Positions 1-11,600 of a stretch of DNA of 64,000 bases are shown one piece after another. The notes beneath the pieces were generated by a model. It ran no database searches. It was not told the DNA's origin and was given only the letters and a program-made list of their open reading frames with translations. The DNA comes from Liolophura sinensis (taxonomy: Eukaryota; Mollusca; Polyplacophora; Chitonida; Chitonidae). The stretch spans positions 14,629,338 through 14,693,337 of the forward strand of contig NC_088302.1 in assembly GCF_032854445.1 (NCBI RefSeq), in the 5' to 3' direction. Numbering within the stretch: the first letter of the stretch is position 1; each line of letters begins with the position of its first letter. Both the position numbers and the translations under genes were made by a program.

Positions 1-860
1 GTCACTCGCTAACCGAACACACAAGTAGATTGTGGAAAAGTTTGAGGGTATATAGTGCGGGACAACGCTATTATTAGCTGGAGCTATACATATAGGACTA
101 GTACTGAGAGAGGCAGAGAGGTTTCGTCCTGACCGTCTTACATGTATAGAGATCATCTTGAAGGTATCTTTCACACTCCAAGAGGAGACGGCCACAACTT
201 AGATTTTTTCTTTACAAACATTGTCCTTTTAATTGGGCCTAAATGTATCAAATGTCTTAAGAATTAAGTCAAAATATGTTGCATTAGGAAGTTTAAAATC
301 TGTACACTGATTTTTTAATACAAACAATGTACCAACCACAATTAGAGCACGAGTCTGACTTTTAAAGCACTTGCAATTTATGAGTTAAGTCTTAAGTTCT
401 CTGATAAATACGAACACTGGTCTCTATCAAAAGCAAACACTACAGGGTTTTGCCCTCTTTAACAGCACATACGCCGCTCTCTACCTTTCGCTTTACATCA
501 CTGCCACCAGTGGACACGCTTGACCTTTGGAGACTGTGAGACGCACGTAGACTTATCATCACTTGTTTCCTCCCACGGAACTATTTAATCAGCCTTCATC
601 AATATATTGTTTTAGGTTTTGGTTAGAATCATGTTGTACATACTACAGATAAAGAGAGTCCATGTTTATAAATTATTATTAGAGACAAAGGATGTGACGG
701 ATTGTTTGTGTTTTCTGACATCACTTTCTGCCTTATCACCGTGACCCCAGTAATCTAGACGTTGTTTAAGATTTCTGTACAAAATTTACTATTGGTGGCA
801 ATGATGTAAAGCGAAAGGTAGAGAGCGACGCATGCGCTATAAGGAGTATGGTTTTGACCG
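1..860 (+). repeat. Tail of a composite repeat unit (block S)
   Basis: The first 60 bases, including CTAACCGAACACACAAGTAG, recur at 9292-9330. Positions 180-330 match 10840-11010, sharing AAGAGGAGAC, TTAGATTTTTTCTT and AAAATCTGTACACTGA. A weaker match lies at 6220-6360. This is the upstream end of the roughly 4-kb unit that repeats across the left half of the window. I see no gene in it. Confidence 0.6.
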
Positions 861-863
861 CGT

Positions 864-1500
864 TTGTCTGAGAAGCCAATAGTAAGCATCATAAAGAAGA
901 TGAATGGCTTTCTTTGGCATCAAAATGACTTTCGTGCGGAGCTCGACACGGGGTGTTCATCAAAAGAAACCTTCCTGCGAGGGAAAGGCAGACAAGCGGG
1001 GAAACCGTCATCTTGTCGGGACGTGGGCAATAAAGGACCGAAGAAATATGGTTACATGTCGAGAACATGAAATATAATATAATATCTATTAGATTAACTG
1101 ATAGGAAATAGGAATTCGTCTGTAGGATCCAGCGATATCAGGCTGCTTACCAAGCCAAAAATTGTCTCATTCGGCCATCAAGACCATTTCGCAATCAACC
1201 TGTCCTAGCTATTTCGCCAGAAATCTGGCGTGATCGCTAAATGAGCATCTCTAAATGCAGAAGTCTGTGGACTTGCATGTATAAACCCATTACACAACGC
1301 CCACACACTTTTAGGGATCATCCGTAATCGCTTTGAGTTCATTCACTAATGCACCACATAAACTGATAATCTTATCACAACATTTTATTTCTCTCTTCAA
1401 AATCAATATACTTGCGTAACGGTTTAGTATGTAGTCTATATCGCTGGTCCAGCGAATTAAGACTTTCTGTCGGTTATCCACTGGCCTTAGACCAATGAGT
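864..1500 (+). repeat. Composite repeat, block A copy 1
   Basis: Block A is marked by GGAGCTCGACACG followed by TTCATCAAAAGAAACCTTCCT, a GTCATCTTGTCGGGACGTGG-like stretch and ATTAGATTAACTGATAGGA. Copies recur at 4.86, 6.45, 11.06 and 17.7 kb in this orientation, and at 38.8, 40.2, 43.9 and 51.2 kb in reverse. A short open frame here is shared with other copies only because the DNA is repeated. Frames differ between copies and carry stops, so I do not call a gene. Confidence 0.7.
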
Positions 1501-3480
1501 TTCCAGGTCCGATCAGGCTGATTCGGCTGTCGCCTGAAGTCAGGAGGATTGTCAAGTACCTGATCACGTTCTGTTGTTTCAGCTACGGTTTTAAATCAGA
1601 ATGTTTATTGGGAGCCCTTTTTTGGTCAGCCCACATACCCGACCGCTTTTATATAAGTGACAGACTCTTCAGCACGCTGTGGTAAACATCGACCCGATCC
1701 AATAAATACATAAACAAAGGTGTAGTCAAATTCTCCTGTTTTTCATATTTTTTTATTCAATATGTATATTTTGTATATGTTTCAAAATGATCTTTTTTAG
1801 TTCAGGTGGTGTTTAGGACCTTTGTGACTTACCCTATATTGTTGTTTTGTATTCAGATCACTGTCACAGAAGACTGTTTATGTAGGAGTTACGTGGACTT
1901 CTATGCCTGAAAACTCAATGTGAAACATTCACGTTTGTCCTGGGAAATGCTTGAATAAATCATCAGAGGACTGGAGGATTTGGTGACATTTATCTACATA
2001 TCCAGTTATGTTTCTGTATATTACCTTTCTAATATTACCGGATTTGGATTCAACTTCATTACCTAACCATGTTGCTGGCAGAGAACGAAATAAGACCCTC
2101 TTCTTTCTTCAGAAACAAGAAACGAGTCTTAGTGACGAAACGCAATTTAAAATATTTAAGCTCTCTTAGAGACGATCATAGCACAAATGCGATTATCTGT
2201 CTAATGAGCTCATCGTCCACGTCTGGATGGGCCGAGCTGTCACGGAAAAATTCACAAGGCGTACGAAAGAAGTTCGTTTACGGGTCTGTTTGTTTGGATT
2301 GATTACTGGAAATGATTTTCTGCACGATATCTTGAGTACACGACAAGGTGAAAACGCCATGATAAAATATACTTACCGTGTTTCTGAATAAGATGGACTG
2401 CATGTCACCAGGGAGACACCGTAAATATTAGTCCTGTGGCCGGTTTCAAGGAGCACACTTAACTACATATGTAAGTAAGCCCTTAACTACCATGGCGACG
2501 TATATTGTAGAGATATAAATTATCCTAAGTTTGCTTTATAAAACTGACCCAGGTAACAGATCGAATGTATTTATTTGTTTACTTATTTGATTGGTGTTTT
2601 ACGCCGTACTCAAGAATATTTCACTTATACGATGACGGCCAGCATTATGGTGGGCGGAAACCGAGCAGTAGATCAAATGTAAATGTCCACACCATCCATA
2701 TGTTAGGACTACTATCAAGCCTTATTTTATAACCAAAATGCCATATGTGCTAACAGTGGTCTTGTTTAATGGTAGCATAAACACTGATAGGGACTTAACA
2801 GAAGGACCAAACAAACAGTATAATAGTGACCGCCTCAAAGAATGGCAGGCTGTAATGTAGCTTTGCAAAAATTTATGTTTAAAATTCCACCACGTGAAAA
2901 AGACTTTAAATCCATTTCAAACCCAATTACCCGTTATTTCTGATATCAGTGGGACAACAGCGCACGGAAAATGAAAGATGGAGACTTTCAATTTGCCTTT
3001 TGTGCCTCATTCCACGTTAGTGGCATGAACTTTGACGTATCAACACCGTTTATAGTTTTATTCCGCTTTTTCCCCTTTTTTCGATAAGGCTTGCGGTACA
3101 AGAGAGGGCTTACAAAATGCGTGATGCATTGACACACTGTCAGCTGATCACGTTTAACCCTTTCTCCTTACGTTAATATTTTGAGCTTTTACGCAAAATT
3201 TCCGAGTATAGGAATTCGGATTAAAAAAAAATGAAAGGAAGGATATTCAGATTTAAACACGACGGAAAAGTCACAGATCCGATTACTCTGCAGATAATGC
3301 TCGTTCCAAACTTTTAGCCGAATGTAACACTCTTATATAATGATAGTCTTCAATCAGGAGTTGACCTAAGAGTTGTTTGAAGGCGCGTGGTTTACGTGTT
3401 TGGTCATAAAGCGTGTAAGTAGTGGATGATGCAGATTTATGTACCGCGGACGTATCGACGCGTCAGACTCTAATCCCGAG
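1500..3480 (+). repeat. Composite repeat, block BC copy 1
   Basis: This block carries the anchors GACGATCATAGCACAAATGC (2173), AGATCAAATGTAAATGTCCA (2671), GGCAGGCTGTAATGTAG (2843) and CACAGATCCGATTACTCTGC (3272). The same order is seen at 7.2-8.2, 11.8-13.5 and 32.3-33.5 kb. At about 1640-1712 the unit contains an old SINE-like tail (CATCGACCCGATCCAATAAA) that is also present in the 11.8-kb and 32.3-kb copies, so that fossil predates the duplications. No gene seen. Confidence 0.65.
2563..2668 (-). mobile_element. tRNA-headed SINE, 3' fragment
   Basis: This is the 3' half of the recurring SINE in reverse orientation: a TATTTATTTG tail, then TTGGTGTTTTACGCCGTACT, then CAGCATTATGGTGGG. The tRNA-like head is missing. 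It interrupts block BC copy 1. Confidence 0.8.
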
Positions 3481-4850
3481 AGGCTTTCATCCTTGGGTTA
3501 GCTTTTAAGTTATTATGAAATGTTTCTTCGTTAACGGTAATTAACCAACGAAACCAAAGTCGGTGATAAGTACGATAATATTCGTCATTGATAAATGTAA
3601 ATATTTAAATTACAACGATGTATACCGATCGCTGTAAGATACATGTCGTGTTACTTCTAAGTGCGTCTTACTTTTGTCGTACATGAGGTCGGCAGTTGTA
3701 TGTTTCTCTACTTGTATCTCTGCTCACCCCACATAATAACTGACGAGTGGACCACAAAATCTACAGGCCTGGCTGGTAATATGCATAGACGACTGACTTC
3801 CACAAAGAATATTTTGTAAATTGGCAAGACTGACAAGAATCCCAGATCTTAATCGACTTTCTATCTGAGAGACGTTTTCAACATGACATACAGATAACGA
3901 AGTAATTTCGTCGTATAGTTTCCATCCAGTGTTGTTTATGCTCTTTAAGGATTGAAACATGGAATATTGTGCAGATTGGCGCATTTGACAAGAATCCGAA
4001 AAAAACATATGACTGTTTATGTGGGGGCGTTTTTGTTCATTCAGTTTTGTGTTGATGACGCTGAACTGAGAAACGTTACAATGGCGTGCAGCAGTGCATC
4101 ATAGGGATAACAGTTACTGCAAAGCACAAACAGATGTTCTGGTCTTGAAAAAAATGACTTCTTCAGTTAAAAAATTGAATAACTTGCTATTTCCTTTGCA
4201 AATATTTCTTTGAACAGCAGCGATTAATATTTCATCTTCCCCCAGTGGTAAAATTCTCTCACGAGATTCTTTCTGTCAGTTTCAGTACCACATAGAGAGT
4301 GGAACGCCACGGAAATATGACTTGATTCATTTCCCTTATTCTGACAAAAATTTTGAGGATGGCAAAATGTGGTCAGAACACTAAACAAGACGCATTTTGA
4401 ATTCTGGTTGTTTCTTGAAAATCGTCGAATGAGAGGAAATTTCACAGAAAATGATTCAGCGATGTTGTTATGATTCTGTTGTGCATTACTGGATGAAATT
4501 ATGTTTATGACAGAGATTTAGAGTTAACACAATTTAATAGATACCATTCATTAGCCGTTTATATTTTTGGCCTCAGCCAAGAAGCCAGTGGTGAAGTTTT
4601 CAGGTCAGACAGTGCACCGCAGTGCCATCACTACCGTGTACATTCGTCGCATTCTCAACGAAAGCAGTGGAGCCAACTGTTTTTTACGATGTTCTTTGAA
4701 ATCTAAGACTTTATAAACATTATAAGCTTCTGAGTTTATATCCTGAGATCATTTCGATAATCCATAATCCACAGTCCAAACTCAGGACTATCGCAACATG
4801 GATTCATCAACGAGGTGCTAATTTAAAAAAAAACGGTAGTTTTGGTAACT
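3480..4850 (+). repeat. Composite repeat, block EFG copy 1
   Basis: Anchors CGTACATGAGGT (3679), TTTTGTAAATTGGCAAGA (3811) and GAAGTTTTCAGGTCAG (4594) recur at 8.2-9.4 kb (partly) and 16.1-17.7 kb. A reversed copy lies at 41.63-41.93 kb. The string ATTCGTCGCATTCTCAACGA at 4643 is the empty-site version of the locus where a Mutator-like element is inserted at 9386. The open frames here are not conserved between copies. Confidence 0.65.
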
Positions 4851-4854
4851 GGTT

Positions 4855-5590
4855 CTAATCACAGAAACAGACGCTAAGGGTTTTGTACCGTTTCTCGGAG
4901 AAGCAAATAAAAGACTTCACCTCGAAGATGACCGTCTTTCTCTGCCATCGAATGACTTTTGTACAATGTCTGAAACGGAATTCATCAAAAGAAACCTTCC
5001 CTGGCTGAGAGAGGCAGATGATCATGTCGGAACGTGGGCAATAAATGGCCGACAGAAATAGAACCACGTGTCAAGAACACGAAATCATACAGTATGTTAT
5101 TGATTAGATGAACTCATAGGAGGCATTCGTCTTCTGGTGCAAGCAATATCAGACTGCTTTCCAAACTGACAATTGTCTTCTTGGGCCATCTCGACCATTC
5201 AATTTAAACCTATCCCCAAAATCAGAAGTGATTGCTAAATATTTGCAAATAAGTTTTCACGCTCTTTTATTTAATTTTGGCACCATTGTGATAATTTCTT
5301 CTCCTTTGAGTCTATATACACTGTACATTTCTGGCATAATTCAGATCAAATCATTTGTACCCTAACTGCATTCCTACTTCTAGGATTCGCGGGCAAGAAC
5401 AGTTATCATAATGTTTTGGTTCCATTATCCGTAGCGTTTTTGTGTGTGTGTCGCGTACAGCAGCGCACCGAGGGGACAAAGGTTACTGCAAAGAACAACC
5501 TGATGCACTTGTCTGGCAAAAAAATTTGTTTGTAGAGTTTTCTTTAAACAGTGCCAGTGAATATTTGATCTTTAAGTCTTCCTGCAGGAA
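4855..5590 (+). repeat. Block A copy 2 with partial EFG block
   Basis: Block A (TTCATCAAAAGAAACCTTCC at 4982, ATCATGTCGGAACGTGGGCA at 5021) is truncated after about 5.23 kb. An EFG fragment with AGCAGCGCACCGAGG and GGTTACTGCAAAGAACA follows at 5458-5510. This unit is therefore internally deleted relative to its neighbours. A 523-bp MITE sits immediately downstream. Confidence 0.55.
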
Positions 5591-5619
5591 ACACCCCGGG
5601 GGTCCGAAATGATTATCTA

Positions 5620-6142
5620 CACTAAAAAAAAAAACAAATGTTTAACATTTAAACATCTCTCTGCAACAGATAATAAACGTGCTTAATGTTTAATTGTAAC
5701 ATGTTTAATACTTAAACACTTAAACGTGTTTATCCAACAATATGATAATAACACCCATTTATAATGTTGATCATTTACATTGAAAACTTTAAATCACTCC
5801 GTTTAAGCAATAAACTCACTCAATTTACTACATAAATTATTCCATTTATACTATAAATTATGAAACATACGCGTGTATTTGAAAAATAAACACACCTTAA
5901 ACATGTTAAAAGTAAGCATTCATTATGGTATGTGCACGTGTTACCGTGCAAAATAGTTTATGTGTTTCCTAAAATGTAAAAAAACGGATCAAATTATAGC
6001 TTTTTGAAACTTTGGAATCATTTTAATGCTCTAAATAGTATAGGTACAAGTCCGATATTTACTGAATGGCATTAATTTGTTAAGCACGTTTATTATCTGT
6101 TGCAGAGATATGTTTAAATGATAAACATTTGTTTTCTCAGTG
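5620..6142. mobile_element. MITE with about 65-bp terminal inverted repeats
   Basis: Positions 5620-5686 and 6080-6142 are near-perfect inverted repeats. Both contain ACAAATGTTTA, CTCTGCAACAGATAATAAA and CGTGCTTAA. The outer ends are CACT and AGTG, flanked by TA on both sides, which fits a TA target duplication as used by Tc1/mariner-type transposases. The 390-bp interior is AT-rich and non-coding. Family assignment is inference, because no transposase is present. Confidence 0.8.
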
Positions 6143-6450
6143 TACATTATTCTGCCAGGCTTTTATGAAAACAATGTTCGACGAGATCCATCACAAAAGT
6201 TATATTTATTTTCAAAAACACTACCCTTGTATACCCTGTGAGAATAAACATCAAACCTTAACATCTAAGTTAGAAATTCAAACACCGACACATTTAAAAT
6301 AAAGTCAGGAAGTTTAAAATTTCATAGACCTGCTGATTTGTTACCTGTACTGAAAAAGAAAGCAATAATAACAATTTGAGTTCTCTCCTTTTCTGAGCTT
6401 GGCTTTAAAAGCATTTGTAATTTAAAACTTCAGAAAGGAGATCACATTTT
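6143..6450 (+). repeat. Block S fragment
   Basis: This AT-rich stretch is weakly similar to 200-340 and 10900-11020, sharing AAATTCAAACAC and AGTTTAAAATTTC-like runs. No coding or RNA feature seen. Confidence 0.4.
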
Positions 6451-6915
6451 TGACATCAACATGACTTTTCTTCGGAACTGGACACAGCGTATTCATCAAA
6501 AGAGATATCTTGGTGGGTCGTGATCATTAAAGGGCTGGCAGAAACAGAACCACATGTAGAGAACATGAAATCGCACAGTATAATATCCATTAGATTAACT
6601 GTTAGGAGGTATGAATACGTCTGCAGGGTCCAGCAATATCAGACTGCTTTCCAAACAGAAACTTCTCTCGTCGTTCCGTGTAGACTATTCAAGTAAACCT
6701 ACCCTCGTCATTTCTTCAGAAAAAAAAGGCGCGTTTGCCAAACGTGAATCTCTAACTGTAAAAGCGGACGGTTGTGGACTTCGTTCAAAAATCCATAACA
6801 CCACACCCACACATTTTGATTTCATTCACCAATGCTCCATATAAACGAACAATCTTATCACAGCATTCTTCTCTCTCTTCAAAATCAATATAGTTACGTA
6901 AATATTCAGTATGTA
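6450..6915 (+). repeat. Composite repeat, block A copy 3
   Basis: It carries AACTGGACACAGCGTATTCA and ATTAGATTAACTGTTAGGAG, then the block-A end TTCATTCACCAATGCTCC and CTTCAAAATCAATATAG. The order matches the 11.06-kb and 17.8-kb copies. Confidence 0.65.
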
Positions 6916-8210
6916 GCTTTTGCAACCATTTTCATTTTTCCAGGGAAAGGCTCGGGTATAATATCAGATATACATACTTCAGTTACATTTTTATGCTTGG
7001 TATAAATACATATTTTCTCATTACTTTTCTGAAGTGATAATAAAATTGCGAAAAAGTCTTCATGAACCAGCAAATAGCTTTGGGGCAGAAAAATGCAAGA
7101 ATTCCCTTGTGGCCACTCCAAATCTTCTCCTGTAACAAAAAAAAAGTTCATAAGAGAGTTGAAGCTCAAATCCGATCATCTGTATAAGTACCTCATCTCC
7201 CACGTCTGGAGGAGCCGAGTTTTCGCGGAAAAAACTAACCAGGTTTTGGTGTTTTACTTCCTCGGGTCATACTGTTGTTGTGAACATTACGTCCTTTATA
7301 TTACGACCATGTCATAAACTGTAATAAGTCTGTCCTAATGGTGAAGCATCTATGGTGCTGCTTCACACACCAGAGGCATCAGAGAATGTTGTGAATGATG
7401 TGTTACACCTGGTCATATAACAGTTCACGTGTAAATGTCCACGCTATTCCTCACCTGAGGGGTTCTTTCAGGCAATATTTATTAAGCAAAATACAACATA
7501 TACGAGGATCTGTGGGTTTGTTTAATGAAAGCAAATAAATTCATAGGAGATGTAAAAAAAATGAACAAAAAGTACATGATTAATCCCATCAAAGAATCGC
7601 AGGATGTGAAGTAGTTTTGCAAAAATTAATGTTTAAAATTCAAAAAAGAGTTAAAATCCATTTCGTAGTCAATTACCCGTGGTGTCTCACAGCAGTTTCC
7701 TCGAAATGAAAGATGGTGACCTTTTATCTGACGTTGTGTCTCATTCCACATGTGAATGGCATGGGTTTGACGCATCAACACTGTTCATATTTTAAAGCCG
7801 ATTTTTTTCCTGTTTTCGATAAGGCACGTAGTGAATGAGATGGATTATAAATTGCGTGATGTATAGACACGCTGGGATCTGATAGTTGGCACCGTTTATC
7901 TTTAGGTTAACGTTTGGAGACCTTATTCCATTTTTCTGCATAAAGAAACTGAATTAAAACAAAAATGGAATACGACAGAGAAAGGCACAGATCTGATTAC
8001 TCTGCAAATAACAGTCGTACAAAGATTTTAGGTGAAAGTCGGCATGAAGTATCCTTATACAATGTTGATTTTTAAGAACTGATTAAAACTTGTTTTTCTT
8101 TAAAGGCTCATGGATTATCTGTTTTTCATAAGGCATGTAAGTAGTTCGTAAGATAAGCTTACGTACTGCTTATGACTCTGATCCTGAGGAATTTTCATCA
8201 TTGGGTTAAA
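6915..8210 (+). repeat. Composite repeat, block BC copy 2
   Basis: It carries ATCCGATCATCTGTATAAG with CCCACGTCTGGAGGAGCCGA (7171-7218), GTGTAAATGTCCACGCTATT (7430), a GCAGGATGTGAAGTAG-like motif (7600) and CACAGATCTGATTACTCTGC (7987). The continuation at 8045-8210 shows the uninterrupted version of the site where the Penelope-like element sits in the next unit. Confidence 0.6.
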
Positions 8211-9385
8211 CCCCTAAAACAGTATACAACGTTTCTTTTCTATTAGGAGGATTATACCAACAAATGGAAAACATGAGCGTCGGGTGTTAAGTTTTTTATT
8301 AAAATATTTGTAAACTGGCAAAATAGACAATAATAAATAAATCTTTATCAACTATCTATTTGAAAGATTTTTCAACAAAACATACAACTAGGAAAGCAAT
8401 TTCGTCAAATATTTTTCATCCAGTTTTGTGTTTGAGTGAGAACGGATATGTAGAGGAATGTTTTGTAAATTGGCAAGATTGACAAGAAGATCACATTCTT
8501 AACAACTTTCTGTTTGAGAGATTTCGCAATAAAACACATCGCAATAAAACACAGTTGATACAGCTGTTTCGGTGTGGGGGGAGTGGGGGGTCATACAGTT
8601 TTGCCGAGTAATGCTACACCTGGGTGTAGAAGGGCATCGCAAGAGTAAAAGCTGCAGGGAAGCACAAACACGTGTGCTTCTTCCGTAAATTAATTAACTA
8701 CGACTCGCTGTTTCCTTAGCAAAAATTTATTTGAACACCAGCGACGAGTATTTCATCTTCAGCACATGAATGGAGGTGACTTGAATTCCGGCTGTCGATA
8801 AATCAAGGCAAATCAATGTCAAAGAAGACGATTAAGCGTTGTTGTTGTTCTTCTCGTTGTTGTATATAACTACTTGATAAACTGTGCTAGCATGAGCTTT
8901 AACAACAGAACATTTCGGCAAAATTTCACGATGAAAGTTCACAACTTAAAGAAAGTTCACAAAGCTCCGGTGTTGTTGTTTCGTGTAACGCACGTGGTCG
9001 CGTTGTCAAACACCGTTTCAGGCCATTCCCAGTCGTGTCGCCCTGTCTGGTTTAGCGGAGTTCGAGTATTCCTAAACAGATCCCATTCTCGTCGCTAATT
9101 TGTTTGGTATAACTACTTCATAACTGTGATAGCATGAGCTATAACAACGTGTATCACTGCACGTATATACAGTGGTGTGCCGGCCGTGATTTAACCCAGA
9201 ACATCACACTCGTGTGCAGCATGATCTATATGCAGGTTACACGTGTATATAAATGAGGTATAGAGTTAACACATTTCAAAAGATACCAGTCGCTAACCGA
9301 ACACACAAGTAGTCTGTGGAGAGGTTAAAGGTCATGTAGTAGCATACAAGGCCATCATTACGCTCCACATTCGTCGCATTCTCAA
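8210..9385 (+). repeat. Block EFG copy 2, split by a transposon
   Basis: It carries TTTTGTAAATTGGCAAGA at 8463 and the 9290-9385 end of the block. Inside it, 8863-8905 and 9103-9147 are similar direct repeats (ATAACTACTT and TAGCATGAGCT), so about 240 bp was locally duplicated. The block stops at GCATTCTCAA (9376-9385) and resumes at 10696 after the inserted element. Confidence 0.55.
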
Positions 9386-10695
9386 ACTTGGTAAAGTTGG
9401 CACAAGATTCCAACACAACATTCAACACCATATTCGCCAGAATGCAGCTCGTGCAGCGGCGAATATGGAGCTGAATGTTGTGTTGCAATATTGTGTCAAC
9501 TTTACTTTGTAAAAAGAACATTCAACACAACTTCTGCACAAATGTGACATGTATAATAGCGTGCTACATAGGTAGTTCACAGTTCGCCCAAAGAGACACA
9601 TATTTCATTCTTACTAAAAGCATAAGATATATTTTTATATTTCGAAGGAGGGCCTCTGCAGCTTGCAATGTATGCTTTGTGACCCTTTTAGCGATCCTTT
9701 AAAGCCTGTTTTAGACTAAGCAAATGGCATTTTTGAGAAGGCATTTTTGACAAAGAAGCAGGTAGCAGACGGTCTAAGATAGCATTAAATAAGAAGAATG
9801 AACATCATACTGTCGTTTAATCGCCTTTCCAGGCCGTCTGCGACTTGCATTGTATGTTTTCTGACCTTATAAGTAGCCCTATGAAGGCTGTTTTGAAATA
9901 AGCTAATGGCATTTTTGAGAAGGCATTTTGACACCATACCAGGTTAGTGACGGTTTGAGATTGTGTTGAATGTTACGAATGAACAACATACTGTCGTTTA
10001 ATCGCCTTTCCAGGGCGTCTGCGACTTGCACTAATCAAGTATCTTTCTCGTAAAATGAATTTATGGAGGACATTTTTGACACCTAGGCATGTTAGAGACG
10101 GTCTAAGATGGTATTGGATATAAAGAGTAAACAAGATACTGTCCTTTATTACCCATTACTGGACGCCTGCGACTTGCATTGCATCTGTTGTGACTCCTTC
10201 TTTCCTGATCACAACTATGCACCTTTACATACATGCACAGTTTCAGCTATGTTGCTAAATGCCCTTTGACACTGAGGCAAGTTGCTGACTTGATGAATAT
10301 TCACGAAAGGACCTTTAGGACTTAAACTGTACGTCAGCTGAATGTAGAAATGTACCCCTAGGGCCGGTTATAGTTTAAAGAACACCCATTTTAAGAAGGT
10401 ATTTTGAACACTAAACTCGTTCGAAATGTGAAAATAGATCTTATGTTTCCAACATTATAGGCTTGCAGTAAGAAAATGTGTGTCTTTTTTGATGAACTTT
10501 TAATTACCTAAATAGCACGCCATTATACATGTAACTTTCATGTACCATATGTACCTATAACCATCTGCATGTTGTTTTACAAAGTAAAGTTGACACAATA
10601 TTGCAACACAAAGTTCAGCTCCATATTCGCCGCTGCACGAGCTGCATTCTGGCGAATATGTTGTGCTGGAATCTTGTGTCAACTTTACCGAGCCT
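9386..10695. mobile_element. Mutator-like or foldback DNA element, non-autonomous
   Basis: A 1310-bp insertion is flanked by the perfect 10-bp direct repeat GCATTCTCAA (9376-9385 and 10696-10705). Long inverted termini lie at about 9386-9515 and 10575-10695. Each terminus is itself a hairpin: the arms contain GGTAAAGTTG and ACTTTAC, with TATTCGCC and GGCGAATA flanking a loop containing GAATGCAGCTCGTGCAGC. A 9-11-bp target duplication with long termini is characteristic of Mutator-like elements, and the nested hairpins resemble foldback elements. The interior carries 180-bp tandem repeats and no transposase. The empty site is visible in sister repeat copies at 4650 and 17475. Confidence 0.85.
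9640..10200 (+). repeat. Internal tandem repeats of about 180 bp in the Mutator-like element
   Basis: The phrase CTGCGACTTGCATTGTATG, or close variants, begins at about 9655, 9838, 10019 and 10167. Spacings are about 182, 181 and 149 bp. Between them AATGGCATTTTTGAGAAGGC (9723, 9905) and CATACTGTCGTTTAATCGCC (9808, 9989) also recur in phase. This gives three full copies and one decayed copy. Confidence 0.8.
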
Positions 10696-10705
10696 GCATT
10701 CTCAA

Positions 10706-11054
10706 CAAAAGCAGTGGGGTCGGTCCTAATTTATGATCATCTATCAAACCAAGCAATAACTATATATATATAGAACTGAGACAGACAGAGAGATTCCATT
10801 CCGCTCATCTTACTTGTATGGAGATCCGCATTAAGGTATCTTTTTATTTCAAGAGGAGACACCCACAACATAGATTTTTTCTTCAAAACGCTGCCCTTTT
10901 AAATGAAACTGTGCACATTTGTATCAAACGTCTTAAGACTTAAGAGAAAAATTCAAACACCCTTACAATTAAAATATTTTGCAATAGAAGTTAAAATCTG
11001 TACACTGATTCTTTACCGCTAATAATGTACCGAACAAAATTTAACTTTACTTTA
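10706..11054 (+). repeat. Composite repeat, block S copy after the insertion
   Basis: This is a direct match to 90-340 at the window start (AGAGAGATTCC, CAAGAGGAGACACCCACAAC, AATCTGTACACTGATTCTTT). It continues the EFG block interrupted by the Mutator-like element. No gene seen. Confidence 0.65.
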
Positions 11055-11600
11055 GTGTCTTTCTTTGGCATGAAAATGACTTTTGTACGGAGCTCGACAC
11101 GCAGTATTCATCAAAAGAAACCTTCCTCGCAGAGAGAAGCAGGGAAAAGCGGGAAAGCCGTCATCTTGTCGGGACGTGGGCAATAAAGGGCTGGCAGAAA
11201 TAGAACCACGTGTCGAGAACACGAAATCACACAGTATAATATCGATTAGATTAACTGATAGGAGGTATGAATAGGCCTGCAGGGTCCAGCAATATCAGAC
11301 TGCTTTCCAAACAACAAATTGTCTCGCTCGGCCATCTAGACCATTTCGCTTTAAACTTAACCTATCCTTCTATCCTTGTTATTTCGCCAGACATCATGCG
11401 TGATTGCTAAATGTGAATCTCTAACGCTAAAGGTGGGGGGTCGTGGACTTGCATGTATAAACATCGCCCAGACACTTTTAGGGATCATCCGTAATCGGTT
11501 TGAGTTTATTCACCAATGATCCACATAAACGGACAATCTTATCATAGCATTTTAGTTCTCTTCAAAATCAATATACTTGCGTAACGGTTTAGTATGTAGT
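11055..11600 (+). repeat. Composite repeat, block A copy 4
   Basis: One of the best-preserved A copies. It has CGGAGCTCGACACGCAGTAT, GTCATCTTGTCGGGACGTGG, ATTAGATTAACTGATAGGAG and, at the end, GCTGGTCCAGCGAATTAAG, which is shared with 1446. The short open frame across 11083-11274 is chance coding inside the repeat. Confidence 0.7.

Noticed and set aside
864-1070. Short protein gene in block A, also seen in other block A copies
   Set aside because: The similarity between copies is at the DNA level. Frames are interrupted or start differently in other copies and no domain is recognisable.
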